DNA of 64,000 bases from Pseudomonadota bacterium. GTDB lineage: Bacteria; Pseudomonadota; Alphaproteobacteria; Sphingomonadales; Sphingomonadaceae. The translations under genes were made by a program, and so were the position numbers. The stretch lies in NCBI GenBank assembly GCA_023400405.1, contig JAEXFD010000045.1, forward strand, positions 7,670 through 71,669. Reading direction: 5' to 3'. The notes below the pieces were generated by a model. It saw only the letters and a list, made by a program, of their open reading frames with translations, ran no database searches and was not told where the DNA came from. Shown one piece after another: positions 7,649-15,516 of the stretch. Each line of letters starts with the position of its first letter. Positions within the stretch are counted from its first letter, which is position 1.

Positions 7649-8056
7649 ATGGCGGTGGAGAAGGGTAGTGCGTTCCTGCTCAAGGTGGGGAACGGGGCGA
7701 CGCCGGTGGTCTATGCCACGGTGGCGGGGCTGCGGACGACGCAGCTCAGCGTCAATGGCGAGATGGTCGCGGTGACCAGCAAGGATTCGGGCGGGTGGCG
7801 CGAATTGCTGTCGGGCGCGGGGGTACGTTCGGTGAGCGTTTCGGGGGCCGGGGTGTTCACCGGCTCGGCGGCGGAGACGCGGGTCAAGGCCAATGCGCTG
7901 TCGGGCACGATCGACGATTACCGGCTGAGCTTCGAAAGCGGCGAGACGATGACCGGGCGCTTCCTGGTGACCCGGCTCGACTATGCCGGGGATTATAATG
8001 GCGAGCGCAGCTACACGCTGAGCCTGGAGAGCTCCGGGCCGGTGGTGCCGGCATGA
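7649..8056 (+). CDS. GTA major tail protein, TP901-1-like (orfg9)
   Basis: 135 residues, the tube-forming protein. VEKGSAFLLKVGN at the start, VAGLRTTQLSVNGEMVAVTS at about 30-45, SGGWRELLSGAGVRSVSVSG and the C-terminal YNGERSYTLSLESSG are diagnostic for the family, and length is as expected. Its stop overlaps the next start as ATGA. Six-fold rings of this protein around a short tape measure would give the short GTA tail. Confidence 0.9.
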   Translation: MAVEKGSAFLLKVGNGATPVVYATVAGLRTTQLSVNGEMVAVTSKDSGGWRELLSGAGVRSVSVSGAGVFTGSAAETRVKANALSGTIDDYRLSFESGETMTGRFLVTRLDYAGDYNGERSYTLSLESSGPVVPA

Positions 8057-8364
8057 GCGGGCCCGCGAACCCCGAGCGGGGCGAGGCTGCGCTGGCGATC
8101 GGCGATGCCTGCCACGTCGTGCGGCCGAGTTTCGCGGCGCTGGTCGCGGCCGAGCAGGAGCTGGGGCCGCTGCTCGAGCTTGTCGAGCGGGCGGCGGCGG
8201 GAAAGCTTTCGATCGGCGAGATCGTCGGGCTGATCTGGCATTGCCTGAAGGACCCGCCGCACCTGAGCCGCGAGGAGTTCGGCGAGGCGCTGGTCGGGCT
8301 CGGGCTCAAGGCGATCACGCCGGTGCTGCGGACGCTGATCGGGCAGATCCTGGCGGGGCGGTGA
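8053..8364 (+). CDS. GTA family protein orfg10 (tail assembly, gpG-like)
   Basis: 103 residues. The central FAALVAAEQELGPLLELVERAAAGKLS and the following IWHCLKDPP match the GTA-specific small family (g10) that sits between the tail tube and the tape measure and is thought to act as a tail-assembly chaperone partner. It is coupled to the next frame by a TGATG overlap. Confidence 0.78.
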   Translation: MSGPANPERGEAALAIGDACHVVRPSFAALVAAEQELGPLLELVERAAAGKLSIGEIVGLIWHCLKDPPHLSREEFGEALVGLGLKAITPVLRTLIGQILAGR

Positions 8365-8717
8365 TGGGGGGCGAAAAGATCCTCCCCGAGCTTGCTCGGG
8401 GAGGGGGACCGCGCCGCGACAGCGGCGGGCCGGAGGGGTCGGCACCATGCGCCGGTGACCCGGCGCGCCCCTCCACCATTCGCTGCGCGAATGGTCCCCC
8501 TCCCCGAGGCAAGCTCGGGGAGGAATGGTTTGCGGCCTCCGCCCGCCGGCTCGCGGGAGCGGCGGGGGTGATGTTCGGGTGGCGGCCCGAGGAGTTCTGG
8601 GCGGCGACGCCGGTGGAGCTCGGGGCGCTGCTCGATGCGGTGCGGGGCGAGGCAGGTGTGGCGCCGCCCGATCCGGGATTGGTCGCGCGGCTGAAGGAGC
8701 AATTTCCCGATGGATGA
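8364..8717 (+). CDS. GTA tail assembly chaperone (orfg10.1) carrying an in-frame palindromic repeat
   Basis: 117 residues. The start at 8364 overlaps the previous stop as TGATG. Residues 1-6 (MGGEKI) are followed by about 48 residues encoded by repeat R4 (8380-8524), rich in Gly/Pro/Arg, and then by the conserved domain WFAASARRLAGAAGVMFGWR and FWAATPVELGALLDAV. No in-frame start codon ATG exists within or after the repeat before the domain. Removing the insert leaves about 69 residues, the usual size of this family. The repeat therefore appears to be translated as a disordered N-terminal spacer. Confidence 0.72.
   Translation: MGGEKILPELARGGGPRRDSGGPEGSAPCAGDPARPSTIRCANGPPPRGKLGEEWFAASARRLAGAAGVMFGWRPEEFWAATPVELGALLDAVRGEAGVAPPDPGLVARLKEQFPDG
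8380..8524. repeat. GC-rich palindromic repeat R4, inside a coding sequence
   Basis: TCCTCCCCGAGCTTGCTCGG begins the left unit and GCAAGCTCGGGGAGGA ends the right one. Inner arms are GGGGGACC plus a GCCGCGACAGCGGC hairpin, and ACCATTCGCTGCGCGAATGG plus CCCCCTCCCC. It is the closest full match to R1 and R7. It falls within the tail chaperone frame without introducing a stop. Confidence 0.85.
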
Positions 8718-9279
8718 AGAGATCGAGACGCTGATCGTCAGCGTGCGTGCCGACACCCAGGCCTTTGCCCGCGACGTCGAGGCGATGCGCGCGGGGCTGG
8801 AAGGGCCGATGAGCGCCGGGGCGGACCGCGCCGGGCGCGCGATCGAAGGGGCGCTGCTGAAGGCGGTACGGAGCGGCAAGCTGGGCTTCGACGATTTGAA
8901 GAGCGTCGCGCTGAGCGTGCTCGACGCGATCGCGGCGGCGGCGCTGCGCGAGGGGCTTGGGTCGGTGGGCGGGTCGTCGGGACAGGGGCTGGCGAGCACG
9001 CTGATCGGGTTGGTCGGCGGGCTGTTCGGTGCGCCGGGGCGGGCGACCGGCGGGCCGGTGAGTCCCGGCCGGCCCTATTGGGTCGGCGAGCGCGGGCCCG
9101 AGCTGTTCGTGCCGACCAGCGCGGGGAGCGTCGCGGCGGCGGGGACGCCGGCGGCGGCGCGTGAGGTGCGGGTGGCGATTACGGTCAACGCGAGCGGGGC
9201 GGACGCGCCGCGGGCGCTGGCGCAGTCGAGCCGGCAGGTGGCCCGGGCAGTGAAGGCGGCGTTGGCGGGGGTGGAATAA
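8710..9279 (+). CDS. GTA tape measure protein (orfg11)
   Basis: 189 residues, very short for a tape measure and consistent with the short GTA tail. The start overlaps the chaperone end by 8 bases. A helical N-terminal half (ETLIVSVRADTQAFARDVEA) is followed by a Gly-rich hydrophobic stretch (GLASTLIGLVGGLFGAPG, about 95-112) and the family hallmark GGPVSPGRPYWVGERGPELF, ending in a helical tail with ALAQSSRQVARAVKAAL. It sets tail length and is likely ejected into the recipient. Confidence 0.85.
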   Translation: MDEEIETLIVSVRADTQAFARDVEAMRAGLEGPMSAGADRAGRAIEGALLKAVRSGKLGFDDLKSVALSVLDAIAAAALREGLGSVGGSSGQGLASTLIGLVGGLFGAPGRATGGPVSPGRPYWVGERGPELFVPTSAGSVAAAGTPAAAREVRVAITVNASGADAPRALAQSSRQVARAVKAALAGVE

Positions 9280-9293
9280 AGGGCCCTCACCCT

Positions 9294-9319
9294 CCCTCTC
9301 CCGCGAAAGCGGGAGAGGG
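9294..9319. repeat. Perfect 11-bp hairpin before the orfg12 homologue
   Basis: CCCTCTCCCGC pairs with GCGGGAGAGGG around a GAAA loop. No T run follows, so this is not a simple terminator. It resembles one hairpin of the intergenic palindrome family and of the repeat at 61634-61766. The next gene starts 23 bases on with its own GAAAGGAG. Confidence 0.75.
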
Positions 9320-9342
9320 GTGATTCCTGAAAGGAGCGCGGG

Positions 9343-11550
9343 ATGGCGCATTGGTTGGCTGGCGTGCGGCGCGGGCAGGTGGAGGGCGTGATCACGCGCT
9401 TCGATCCCGTCTATTGGACCGTCAATTTCCCGCGGCCGATGATGGCTTCGGTGGTGACGACGGCGCCCGATGCGCTGCGCGTCGATGCAGTCTTCTATCG
9501 GCAGGACGATCTGGCGGGGCTGATCTGGGAGGCTGAGGATCGGCACGATCATGTGCTGCTCGCCTATGAGACGAACCGCGACTTTCGGAAGTGCCGGCTG
9601 TCGTTTCGCTGGCGATCGGCGGGGGTGAAGCCGCTCGATGCGGTGAACGGGCCGGTGCTGACGATCGAGGGGCGCGATGCGGCGGGCCAGCCGCGCGCCT
9701 GGTATGTGCGGCTGTGGAATTATGCGACCGGCACGCCCGAGGATGCGCGGGTGAGCCTCGATTTCGCGAGCGTGCATGGCGGGTTCGCGTTGTCGGGCGA
9801 GGCCGATCCGGTGTGGGCGGGGGATGTCGATCGGATGTTCGTCTCGCTGGTGCCGGCGGGCTATACGGGTGCCGCAGCGGACCTGGCGGCGGCGCAGGAA
9901 GGCTGGGTCGAGCTGAGCGAGATCGCCTGCGAAGGATCGGGATCGGTGCTCGCGATCGGCGACGTGATCGTGCCCGAACATGGGCTGGAGATCGCGAGCG
10001 GCTATGACGACAGCTATCATCTGACGCCCGAGCGGCTGCTCCGCGGAGCGGTGCAGCTCGGCTGGCGCGGGGCAATCCTGCACTATGTGGGGATGAGCCA
10101 TTATTTCCGGCTCGAGGCGCTCTATGGCGGCTATTACGTGAGCCTGGGCGCGACCGCGCTCAATGCGCCGTGCCGGGCCTGGCATCGCGATTTCGCCGTG
10201 CGGGCCAAGGCGCTCGGCTACGACGTGATCTGGTCGCTGTCCTACGAGCTGCTCGACCAGCATTGCTGGAACGACTGGAAGCAGCGCGCGGCGGACGGAT
10301 CGCCGGCGCTGACCGGATGGAGCCCGCCTTCGACGCTGCTGTCGCCAGCGCAGGGCGGGGCGATGGCATATCTCCAGGCGGTGGCGCGCGAGTTCGCCGG
10401 GTTCGCGGTGGAGGCCGGGATGCGGGTGCGCTTCCAGATCGGCGAACCCTGGTGGTGGACGCTGCCGGACGGCAGCCTGTGCATCCATGATGCGGCGGCG
10501 CAGGCGGCGCTGGCCGGGGCGGCGGATGTCGAGGCGGCGGCAGGGGCGCTGCTGGCGAACTCGACGCTGGCGCTGCGGGACGCGGTTCGCGGGGTGGCGG
10601 CAGACGCCGAGGTGATGCTGCTGGTCTATACCCCGACTGCCCTGACCCGGCCTGCGGCGAACGTTCCGACCCGATGGGGGGCGCCGGCCTTCGACGTGCT
10701 GCAGCTCGAGGATTACGACTATGCCGCGGCGGGCGACGTGACGGCGAGCGCGCGGGGAATCGCGGCGATGGAAGCGCGGCTCGGCTATCCGGCGGCGCGC
10801 CAGCATTATCTCGTCGGCTTCGTGCTGCGGCCCGAGGACGCCTGGCAGTGGCGGCATATCGAGGCGGCGGCGGCGCGGGGGCGCGGGCGCGGGGTGGCGC
10901 GCTGCTTCGTCTGGGCGCTGCCCCAGGTGCTGCGCGACGGTTTCGTCCATTTCGACCAGGAGGATGACGTGCAGGCGTTCGACAACGTGCCCTTTCCGAT
11001 CGCGCTGGGGCGCGAGGCGGAAGTGGCGCCCGAGGTCTCGACTTCGATCGTGACCAGCGCGGGCGGCGAGGAGATGCGCAATGCCGAATGGGCGGAGGCG
11101 CGGACGCATTATGATGTCGGGCCCGGGGTGCGATCGGAGGATGACATCGCGGCGCTGCTCGGCTTCTTCCGGGCGCGGATGGGGCCGGCGCGCGGTTTCC
11201 GGCTGCGCGATCCGTTCGATTTTGCCGGCGAGGACGAGGCGATCGGAACCGGCGACGGCACGGCGGCAAGCTTTCAGCTGGTGAAGGCCTATGGCGAGAC
11301 GGTGCGGCGGATCACGCGGCCGGTGGCGGGCACGGTGCGCGTTCGGGTGAATGGCGTCGAGATGGGCTTTTCGCTGGGCGAGGGCGGGGTGGTGACGCTC
11401 GACGCGGTGCCGGTCGCGGAGGCTGCGGTGACTGCGAGCTTCGTGTTCGACGTGCCGGTGCGTTTCGCCGAGGACCGGTTGAGCGTCAGCAGATCGACCT
11501 TTCTCGCCGGCGTGGCGGCTTCGGTGCCGCTGGTGGAGATCCGCGAATGA
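9343..11550 (+). CDS. Large GTA tail protein: TIM-barrel-like region fused to DUF2460 (orfg12)
   Basis: 735 residues, against about 210 for RcGTA g12. Residues about 577-735 form the DUF2460 part, the distal tail protein: EEMRNAEWAEARTHYDVGPG, RARMGPARGFRLRDPFDF and a C-terminal FLAGVAASVPLVEIRE. Before this lies a beta-rich N-domain (1-200) and a region (about 240-550) with the look of a glycosidase-type TIM barrel: YDVIWSLSYELLDQH near 294, FQIGEPWWWT near 365 (Glu368), LQLEDYDYA near 454 (Glu456). Some phage tails carry a TIM barrel in a tail-sheath-like protein. Whether the acidic residues are catalytic is unknown. Confidence 0.8.
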   Translation: MAHWLAGVRRGQVEGVITRFDPVYWTVNFPRPMMASVVTTAPDALRVDAVFYRQDDLAGLIWEAEDRHDHVLLAYETNRDFRKCRLSFRWRSAGVKPLDAVNGPVLTIEGRDAAGQPRAWYVRLWNYATGTPEDARVSLDFASVHGGFALSGEADPVWAGDVDRMFVSLVPAGYTGAAADLAAAQEGWVELSEIACEGSGSVLAIGDVIVPEHGLEIASGYDDSYHLTPERLLRGAVQLGWRGAILHYVGMSHYFRLEALYGGYYVSLGATALNAPCRAWHRDFAVRAKALGYDVIWSLSYELLDQHCWNDWKQRAADGSPALTGWSPPSTLLSPAQGGAMAYLQAVAREFAGFAVEAGMRVRFQIGEPWWWTLPDGSLCIHDAAAQAALAGAADVEAAAGALLANSTLALRDAVRGVAADAEVMLLVYTPTALTRPAANVPTRWGAPAFDVLQLEDYDYAAAGDVTASARGIAAMEARLGYPAARQHYLVGFVLRPEDAWQWRHIEAAAARGRGRGVARCFVWALPQVLRDGFVHFDQEDDVQAFDNVPFPIALGREAEVAPEVSTSIVTSAGGEEMRNAEWAEARTHYDVGPGVRSEDDIAALLGFFRARMGPARGFRLRDPFDFAGEDEAIGTGDGTAASFQLVKAYGETVRRITRPVAGTVRVRVNGVEMGFSLGEGGVVTLDAVPVAEAAVTASFVFDVPVRFAEDRLSVSRSTFLAGVAASVPLVEIRE

Positions 11551-12344
11551 GCGGCGACCAGCTGGGCACGATCGCGCTGTGCTGGCGGATCGAGCGGCGC
11601 GACGGGGTGACGATCGGGCTGACGGCGCATGACCGCGACCTCGAGGTGGAAGGGCTGGTCCATCGCGCCGCGCCGGGGATGGTGCCGAGCGCGATCGAAC
11701 GCAGCGCCGGGCTCGATGCCGACACGATGGACGTGACCGGGGCGCTGACCGGCGCGGCGATTTCCGAGGCGGACCTGCTCGCCGGGCGCTGGGATGGCGC
11801 GCGGGTGACGGTGTTCGCCTGCGATTGGAGCGGGGCGGGGGCCCCCGTGCCGCTGGGCGAAGGGCGGATCGGCGCGGTGGAGACGCGTGGCGGGATGCTG
11901 ACGGCCGAGCTGCGCGGCGCTTCGGCGGCGCTCGATCGGCCGGTGACCGAGGAGACTTCGCCCGAATGCCGGGCGGAACTCGGCGACCGGCGCTGTCGGG
12001 TGGCGATGGCTGGGAGGCGGAAGCTGGTGTGGGTGACGGCGGTGGCTGGTAATGTGCTGACGCTCGACCGGGCCGAGCCGTTGGCGAACGGCTATGGCGG
12101 GGGACGGCTGCGCTGGCTGAGCGGAGCGAATTCGGGCCTGGAGGACGCCGTCGCCGGTTCCGCCGGCGCGACGCTGACGCTGCGGCGGCCGCCGCGCTTC
12201 GAGGCGGGCGGGCTCGCGATCGTGAGCGAGGGGTGCGACAAACGGCTCGAGACCTGTGCCGGGCGGTTCGGCAATGCCGTGAACTTTCGCGGCGAACCCT
12301 ATCTGCCGGGGATCGACCTGCTGACCCGCTATCCGGGCGGATGA
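11547..12344 (+). CDS. GTA hub protein, DUF2163 (orfg13)
   Basis: 265 residues. The family forms the hub below the distal tail ring, and the RcGTA version binds an iron-sulfur cluster. Four cysteines sit where such ligands are expected: Cys141 and Cys150 in SPECRAELGDRRCRVAM and Cys230 and Cys237 in SEGCDKRLETCAGRFG, followed by the signature NAVNFRGEPYLPG. The N-terminal domain begins LCWRIERRDGVTIGLTAHDR. Both ends overlap neighbours as ATGA. Confidence 0.9.
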   Translation: MSGDQLGTIALCWRIERRDGVTIGLTAHDRDLEVEGLVHRAAPGMVPSAIERSAGLDADTMDVTGALTGAAISEADLLAGRWDGARVTVFACDWSGAGAPVPLGEGRIGAVETRGGMLTAELRGASAALDRPVTEETSPECRAELGDRRCRVAMAGRRKLVWVTAVAGNVLTLDRAEPLANGYGGGRLRWLSGANSGLEDAVAGSAGATLTLRRPPRFEAGGLAIVSEGCDKRLETCAGRFGNAVNFRGEPYLPGIDLLTRYPGG

Positions 12345-12724
12345 GCGGGGACGCGGTGCTCGCGCGGGCGCGGGCAGTGCTCGGCTGTCCGTTCCGCCCG
12401 CAGGGGCGCGCGCCGGACACAGGGTTCGATTGCGTCGGACTGGCGGGCTGGGCCTATGGCATCGAAGCGGCGCGAGATTATCGGCTGCGCTCGAACGACC
12501 TGGCGCGGCTGGAGCGGGGGCTGGCGGCGGCGGGGCTGGCGCGCGGCGACGCGCGGGCGGCGGGGGACCTGCTCGTGCTGCGCGGCGGAGCGGGACAGAT
12601 CCATCTCGGAATCGATAGCGGCGAGGGGCTCGTCCATGCCGATGCGGCGCTGCGCCGCGTCGTCGAGCGGCCCGATCCGCTGCCCTGGCCGCTGATCGCG
12701 CGCTGGCGCATTCAAGGAGACTGA
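12341..12724 (+). CDS. GTA cell-wall peptidase, NlpC/P60 (orfg14)
   Basis: 127 residues. Catalytic Cys31 lies in GFDCVGLAGW and the partner His88 in AGQIHLGID, the standard NlpC/P60 layout. Placed at the tip, it should cleave peptidoglycan so that DNA can pass the recipient wall. It starts within the hub stop (ATGA), and its 3' end contains the AAGGAGA ribosome-binding site of the next gene. Confidence 0.9.
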   Translation: MSGDAVLARARAVLGCPFRPQGRAPDTGFDCVGLAGWAYGIEAARDYRLRSNDLARLERGLAAAGLARGDARAAGDLLVLRGGAGQIHLGIDSGEGLVHADAALRRVVERPDPLPWPLIARWRIQGD

Positions 12725-12725
12725 C

Positions 12726-14888
12726 ATGGCGACGGTGGTGCTGACCGTGGCGGGCGGGCTGATCGGCGGCCCGATCGGCGCGGCGATCGGCGGGCAGATC
12801 GGCAATGCGGTGGACCGCGCGGTGCTGTTCGCGCCCAAGGGCCGCGAGGGGCCGCGGCTTTCCGACCTCAAGCTGCAGACCTCTTCCTATGGCACGCAGG
12901 TTCCGAAGATCTTCGGGACGATGCGAGTCGCCGGATCGGTGATCTGGGCGACCGACCTGATCGAGCATCGCAGCACCAGCGGCGGCGGCAAGGGGCGGCC
13001 AAGCACGACCAACTATAGCTATACGGCGAGCTTTGCCGTGGCGCTGTCGGCACGGCCGGTGCTGGGCGTTGGGCGCATCTGGGCCGACGGGCAGCTGCTG
13101 CGCGGGGCGGCGGGGGACTTGAAGGTGGCGACCGGCTTCCGCCTGTATCCGGGCGACGAGGATCAGGCGCCCGACCCGCTGATCGTCGCGGCCGAGGGCG
13201 CTGGGCGGGCACCGGCGCATCGTGGCATCGCCTATGCGGTGTTCGAGGACCTGGCGCTGGCGGACTATGGCAATCGCATCCCGTCGCTGAGTTTCGAATT
13301 GTTCGCCGACGCCGGGCCGATCGAAGCCGGGCGGATCGCGGTCGCGCTTGGCGCAGGCGTGATCGGCGCGGCGGATGCGACTCCGGTGCTGACCGGCTTC
13401 GCGGCAGAAGGGGCGAGCGCACGCGCTGCGATCGAGACGCTGGCCGGCGCGAGCGGGGCGTGGTTCACAGCCGCACCGGAAGGCTTGCGGCTGGCGAGCG
13501 GGAGCGGCGAGGCGGCGACGATCGAGGATCGCGGCGCATCGGGCGGGACGCGCCGGAGCCCGCGCGCCGATCGTACGATCGCTGCGGCCGATGGGGCGCC
13601 AAGGACCCTCTCGCTGACGCATTATGATCCGGCCCGCGACTATCAGATCGGCGTGCAACGCGCGGTCCGACCCGGAAGCGGGGGTGGCGAGGCCCGGCTC
13701 GAGCTGCCGGCGGCGATCGACGCCGGTGGCGCGCGCGGCATCGCCGAAGCGGCGCTGATGCGCTCCGAGCTCGAGCGCGAGCGGCGGCGAGTGGCGCTGG
13801 GCGCCGAGGCGCTCGGGATCGTGCCCGGCGCGCGCATCCGGATCGCCGGCGCAGGGGGGCTCTGGCGCGTCGATCGCTGGGCATTGGAGGCGATGGTGGT
13901 GCGGCTCGAATGCGTGCCGGTGGCGCCGGCTGCGGCGCCGGCCCCGGCGAGCGGCGGCCGCGTGCTCGCCGCGCCCGACCGGGCGATCGGGACGACCGTG
14001 GTCCACGCCTTCGAGCTGCCGCCGCTCGACGATGTCGCTGCAGCCACGCCCCGGCTTGCCATTGCGGCAGCCGGAACCGGACCCGGCTGGCGCCGGGCCG
14101 CCTTGCTCCTGAGCAGCGACGGGGGCGCGCATTGGGATTCCGCCGGCGAAACCGCGGCGGCGGCGGTGCTTGGCGAAGTGGCAACGCCGCCGGGCCTTGG
14201 GAGCTGGCTGGTAGAAGATCGGCTCAATCGGATCGAGGTCAGGCTGGCGAATGCTGCGATGCAGCTCGGCGACGCCGATGCCGCGATGCTCGATGCGGGT
14301 GCCAATCTGGCGATGGCGGGCGACGAACTGGTGCAGTTCGCGCGAGCCGAACTGCTGGGAGAGCAGCGCTGGCGATTGTCGGGCTTGTGGCGCGGGCGGC
14401 GCGGCACCGAGGCGGCGATTGGCAGCCAGATGCCGGGAGACCGCTTCGTCCTCCTCGATTCCATCGCGCTGGCGGTCCGCGACTTGCCGCTCGCCCTGAT
14501 CGGCGAGACGGCGGCACTGCTCGCGCAAGGCGTGGGTGACGCCGAGCCGGCTGCTGCGCATGCGAATATCAGCGGAACGTCGGTCTTGCCCCCCGCGCCC
14601 GTGCATCTGCGGGCGGACTCTCTTGCCGACGGACGGTGCCGCATCACGTGGGTGCGCCGCAGCAGAACCGGCTGGCGATGGGTCGATGGAATCGATGCGC
14701 CGCTTGCCGAGGAAGCCGAACGGTATCGGCTGACTCTGTTGGCCGGCGATCGGGAACTGTCGAGCGTCGAGACCAGCGGCACCGAATGGCTGCTGGCTTC
14801 GCCCGAGCGCATGGCGGCTACTCGACTCGAATTGCGCCAACTCGGCGCGCTCGGTCCGTCGCGGCCGGCAAAGCTGTCGTTCCAATAA
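12726..14888 (+). CDS. GTA baseplate/host-contact protein (orfg15) without an inserted TIM barrel
   Basis: 720 residues, compared with about 1300 in RcGTA. A Gly-rich hydrophobic N-terminus (AGGLIGGPIGAAIGGQIGNA) is followed by the conserved SSYGTQVPKIFGTMRVAGSV and ATDLIEHRSTSGGGKGRP near 55-95, and FEDLALADYGNRIPSLSFEL near 178-197. In RcGTA a TIM-barrel domain is inserted soon after this point; here the chain runs straight on to the following domain (ALGAGVIGAADATPVLTGFA). The C-terminal half carries fibronectin-like beta segments. It likely forms the central tip and touches the recipient surface. Confidence 0.82.
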   Translation: MATVVLTVAGGLIGGPIGAAIGGQIGNAVDRAVLFAPKGREGPRLSDLKLQTSSYGTQVPKIFGTMRVAGSVIWATDLIEHRSTSGGGKGRPSTTNYSYTASFAVALSARPVLGVGRIWADGQLLRGAAGDLKVATGFRLYPGDEDQAPDPLIVAAEGAGRAPAHRGIAYAVFEDLALADYGNRIPSLSFELFADAGPIEAGRIAVALGAGVIGAADATPVLTGFAAEGASARAAIETLAGASGAWFTAAPEGLRLASGSGEAATIEDRGASGGTRRSPRADRTIAAADGAPRTLSLTHYDPARDYQIGVQRAVRPGSGGGEARLELPAAIDAGGARGIAEAALMRSELERERRRVALGAEALGIVPGARIRIAGAGGLWRVDRWALEAMVVRLECVPVAPAAAPAPASGGRVLAAPDRAIGTTVVHAFELPPLDDVAAATPRLAIAAAGTGPGWRRAALLLSSDGGAHWDSAGETAAAAVLGEVATPPGLGSWLVEDRLNRIEVRLANAAMQLGDADAAMLDAGANLAMAGDELVQFARAELLGEQRWRLSGLWRGRRGTEAAIGSQMPGDRFVLLDSIALAVRDLPLALIGETAALLAQGVGDAEPAAAHANISGTSVLPPAPVHLRADSLADGRCRITWVRRSRTGWRWVDGIDAPLAEEAERYRLTLLAGDRELSSVETSGTEWLLASPERMAATRLELRQLGALGPSRPAKLSFQ

Positions 14889-14901
14889 GAAGGAGTGGGC
14901 C

Positions 14902-15399
14902 ATGCCCGAGACGACTTCCCGCTTGGCCCTGCCGATGCTCGCCAGCGGCCAGGCGCGGAAAGAGATCACGCACAATGAAGCGCTGCTATTGCTCGATCTG
15001 CTGGTCCATGGCGCGGTCTCCGGCATCGATCAGGCCGCTCCGCCCGCGACCCCCGGCGTCGGGCAATGCTGGGTTCTGAGCGCGGCGCCGGAAGGGGACT
15101 GGGCGGGTCATGGCCGGGAGCTCGCCGGTTGGACCGAAGGGGGGTGGCGATTCGTGCAACCGCGCGAGGGGATGCGGCTATGGGTGGGCGACGGCGCTGG
15201 ATTCGTTCAGTTCAGCAACGGCGAATGGCGTGTGGGCGAAGTCCATGGTCGGCTGATCGTGGAGGGAAAACAGGTCGTCGGACCCCGCAGTGCAGCAATC
15301 GTGGAACCTAGTGGGGGGACGGTGGTTGATGCGCCAGCGCGGACCGCACTCGCTGCGGTACTGTCGGCCATGCGCGTCCATGGCCTGATCGCGGAGTAA
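14902..15399 (+). CDS. DUF2793 protein closing the GTA cluster
   Basis: 165 residues with an AAGAAGGAG ribosome-binding site. The opening TSRLALPMLASGQARKEITH and the later GWRFVQPREGMRLWV are the signature of DUF2793, commonly the last gene of sphingomonad GTA clusters and found in tail-fibre-like proteins elsewhere. The family resembles receptor-binding tail components, so a role at the recipient surface is likely. The AT-richer gap to the OmpA gene follows. Confidence 0.8.
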   Translation: MPETTSRLALPMLASGQARKEITHNEALLLLDLLVHGAVSGIDQAAPPATPGVGQCWVLSAAPEGDWAGHGRELAGWTEGGWRFVQPREGMRLWVGDGAGFVQFSNGEWRVGEVHGRLIVEGKQVVGPRSAAIVEPSGGTVVDAPARTALAAVLSAMRVHGLIAE

Positions 15400-15516
15400 G
15401 CGAGAAGGCTGTGACGTTTGTGCAACAGTGCCCGGATTTGTGCGCTTGCGCGGAAACATTCGTTTCGGTAGTGAGTTTTTTGCTGTCCGTAGTGACAACC
15501 ATGAAAGGGGATTAAA

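Noticed and set aside
8011..12420. A 1469-residue open frame on the - strand across the GTA tail genes
   Set aside because: It lies opposite several well-recognised genes, has very high Arg/Pro/His content and no domain. It is the usual mirror frame of GC-rich coding DNA.
11289..15026. A 1245-residue open frame on the - strand over the hub and baseplate genes
   Set aside because: Same composition bias and no motif; the + strand genes there have clear families.
15440..15480. Possible promoter before the OmpA gene (TTGCGC, 17 bases, TAGTGA)
   Set aside because: The -10 match is too weak to support.
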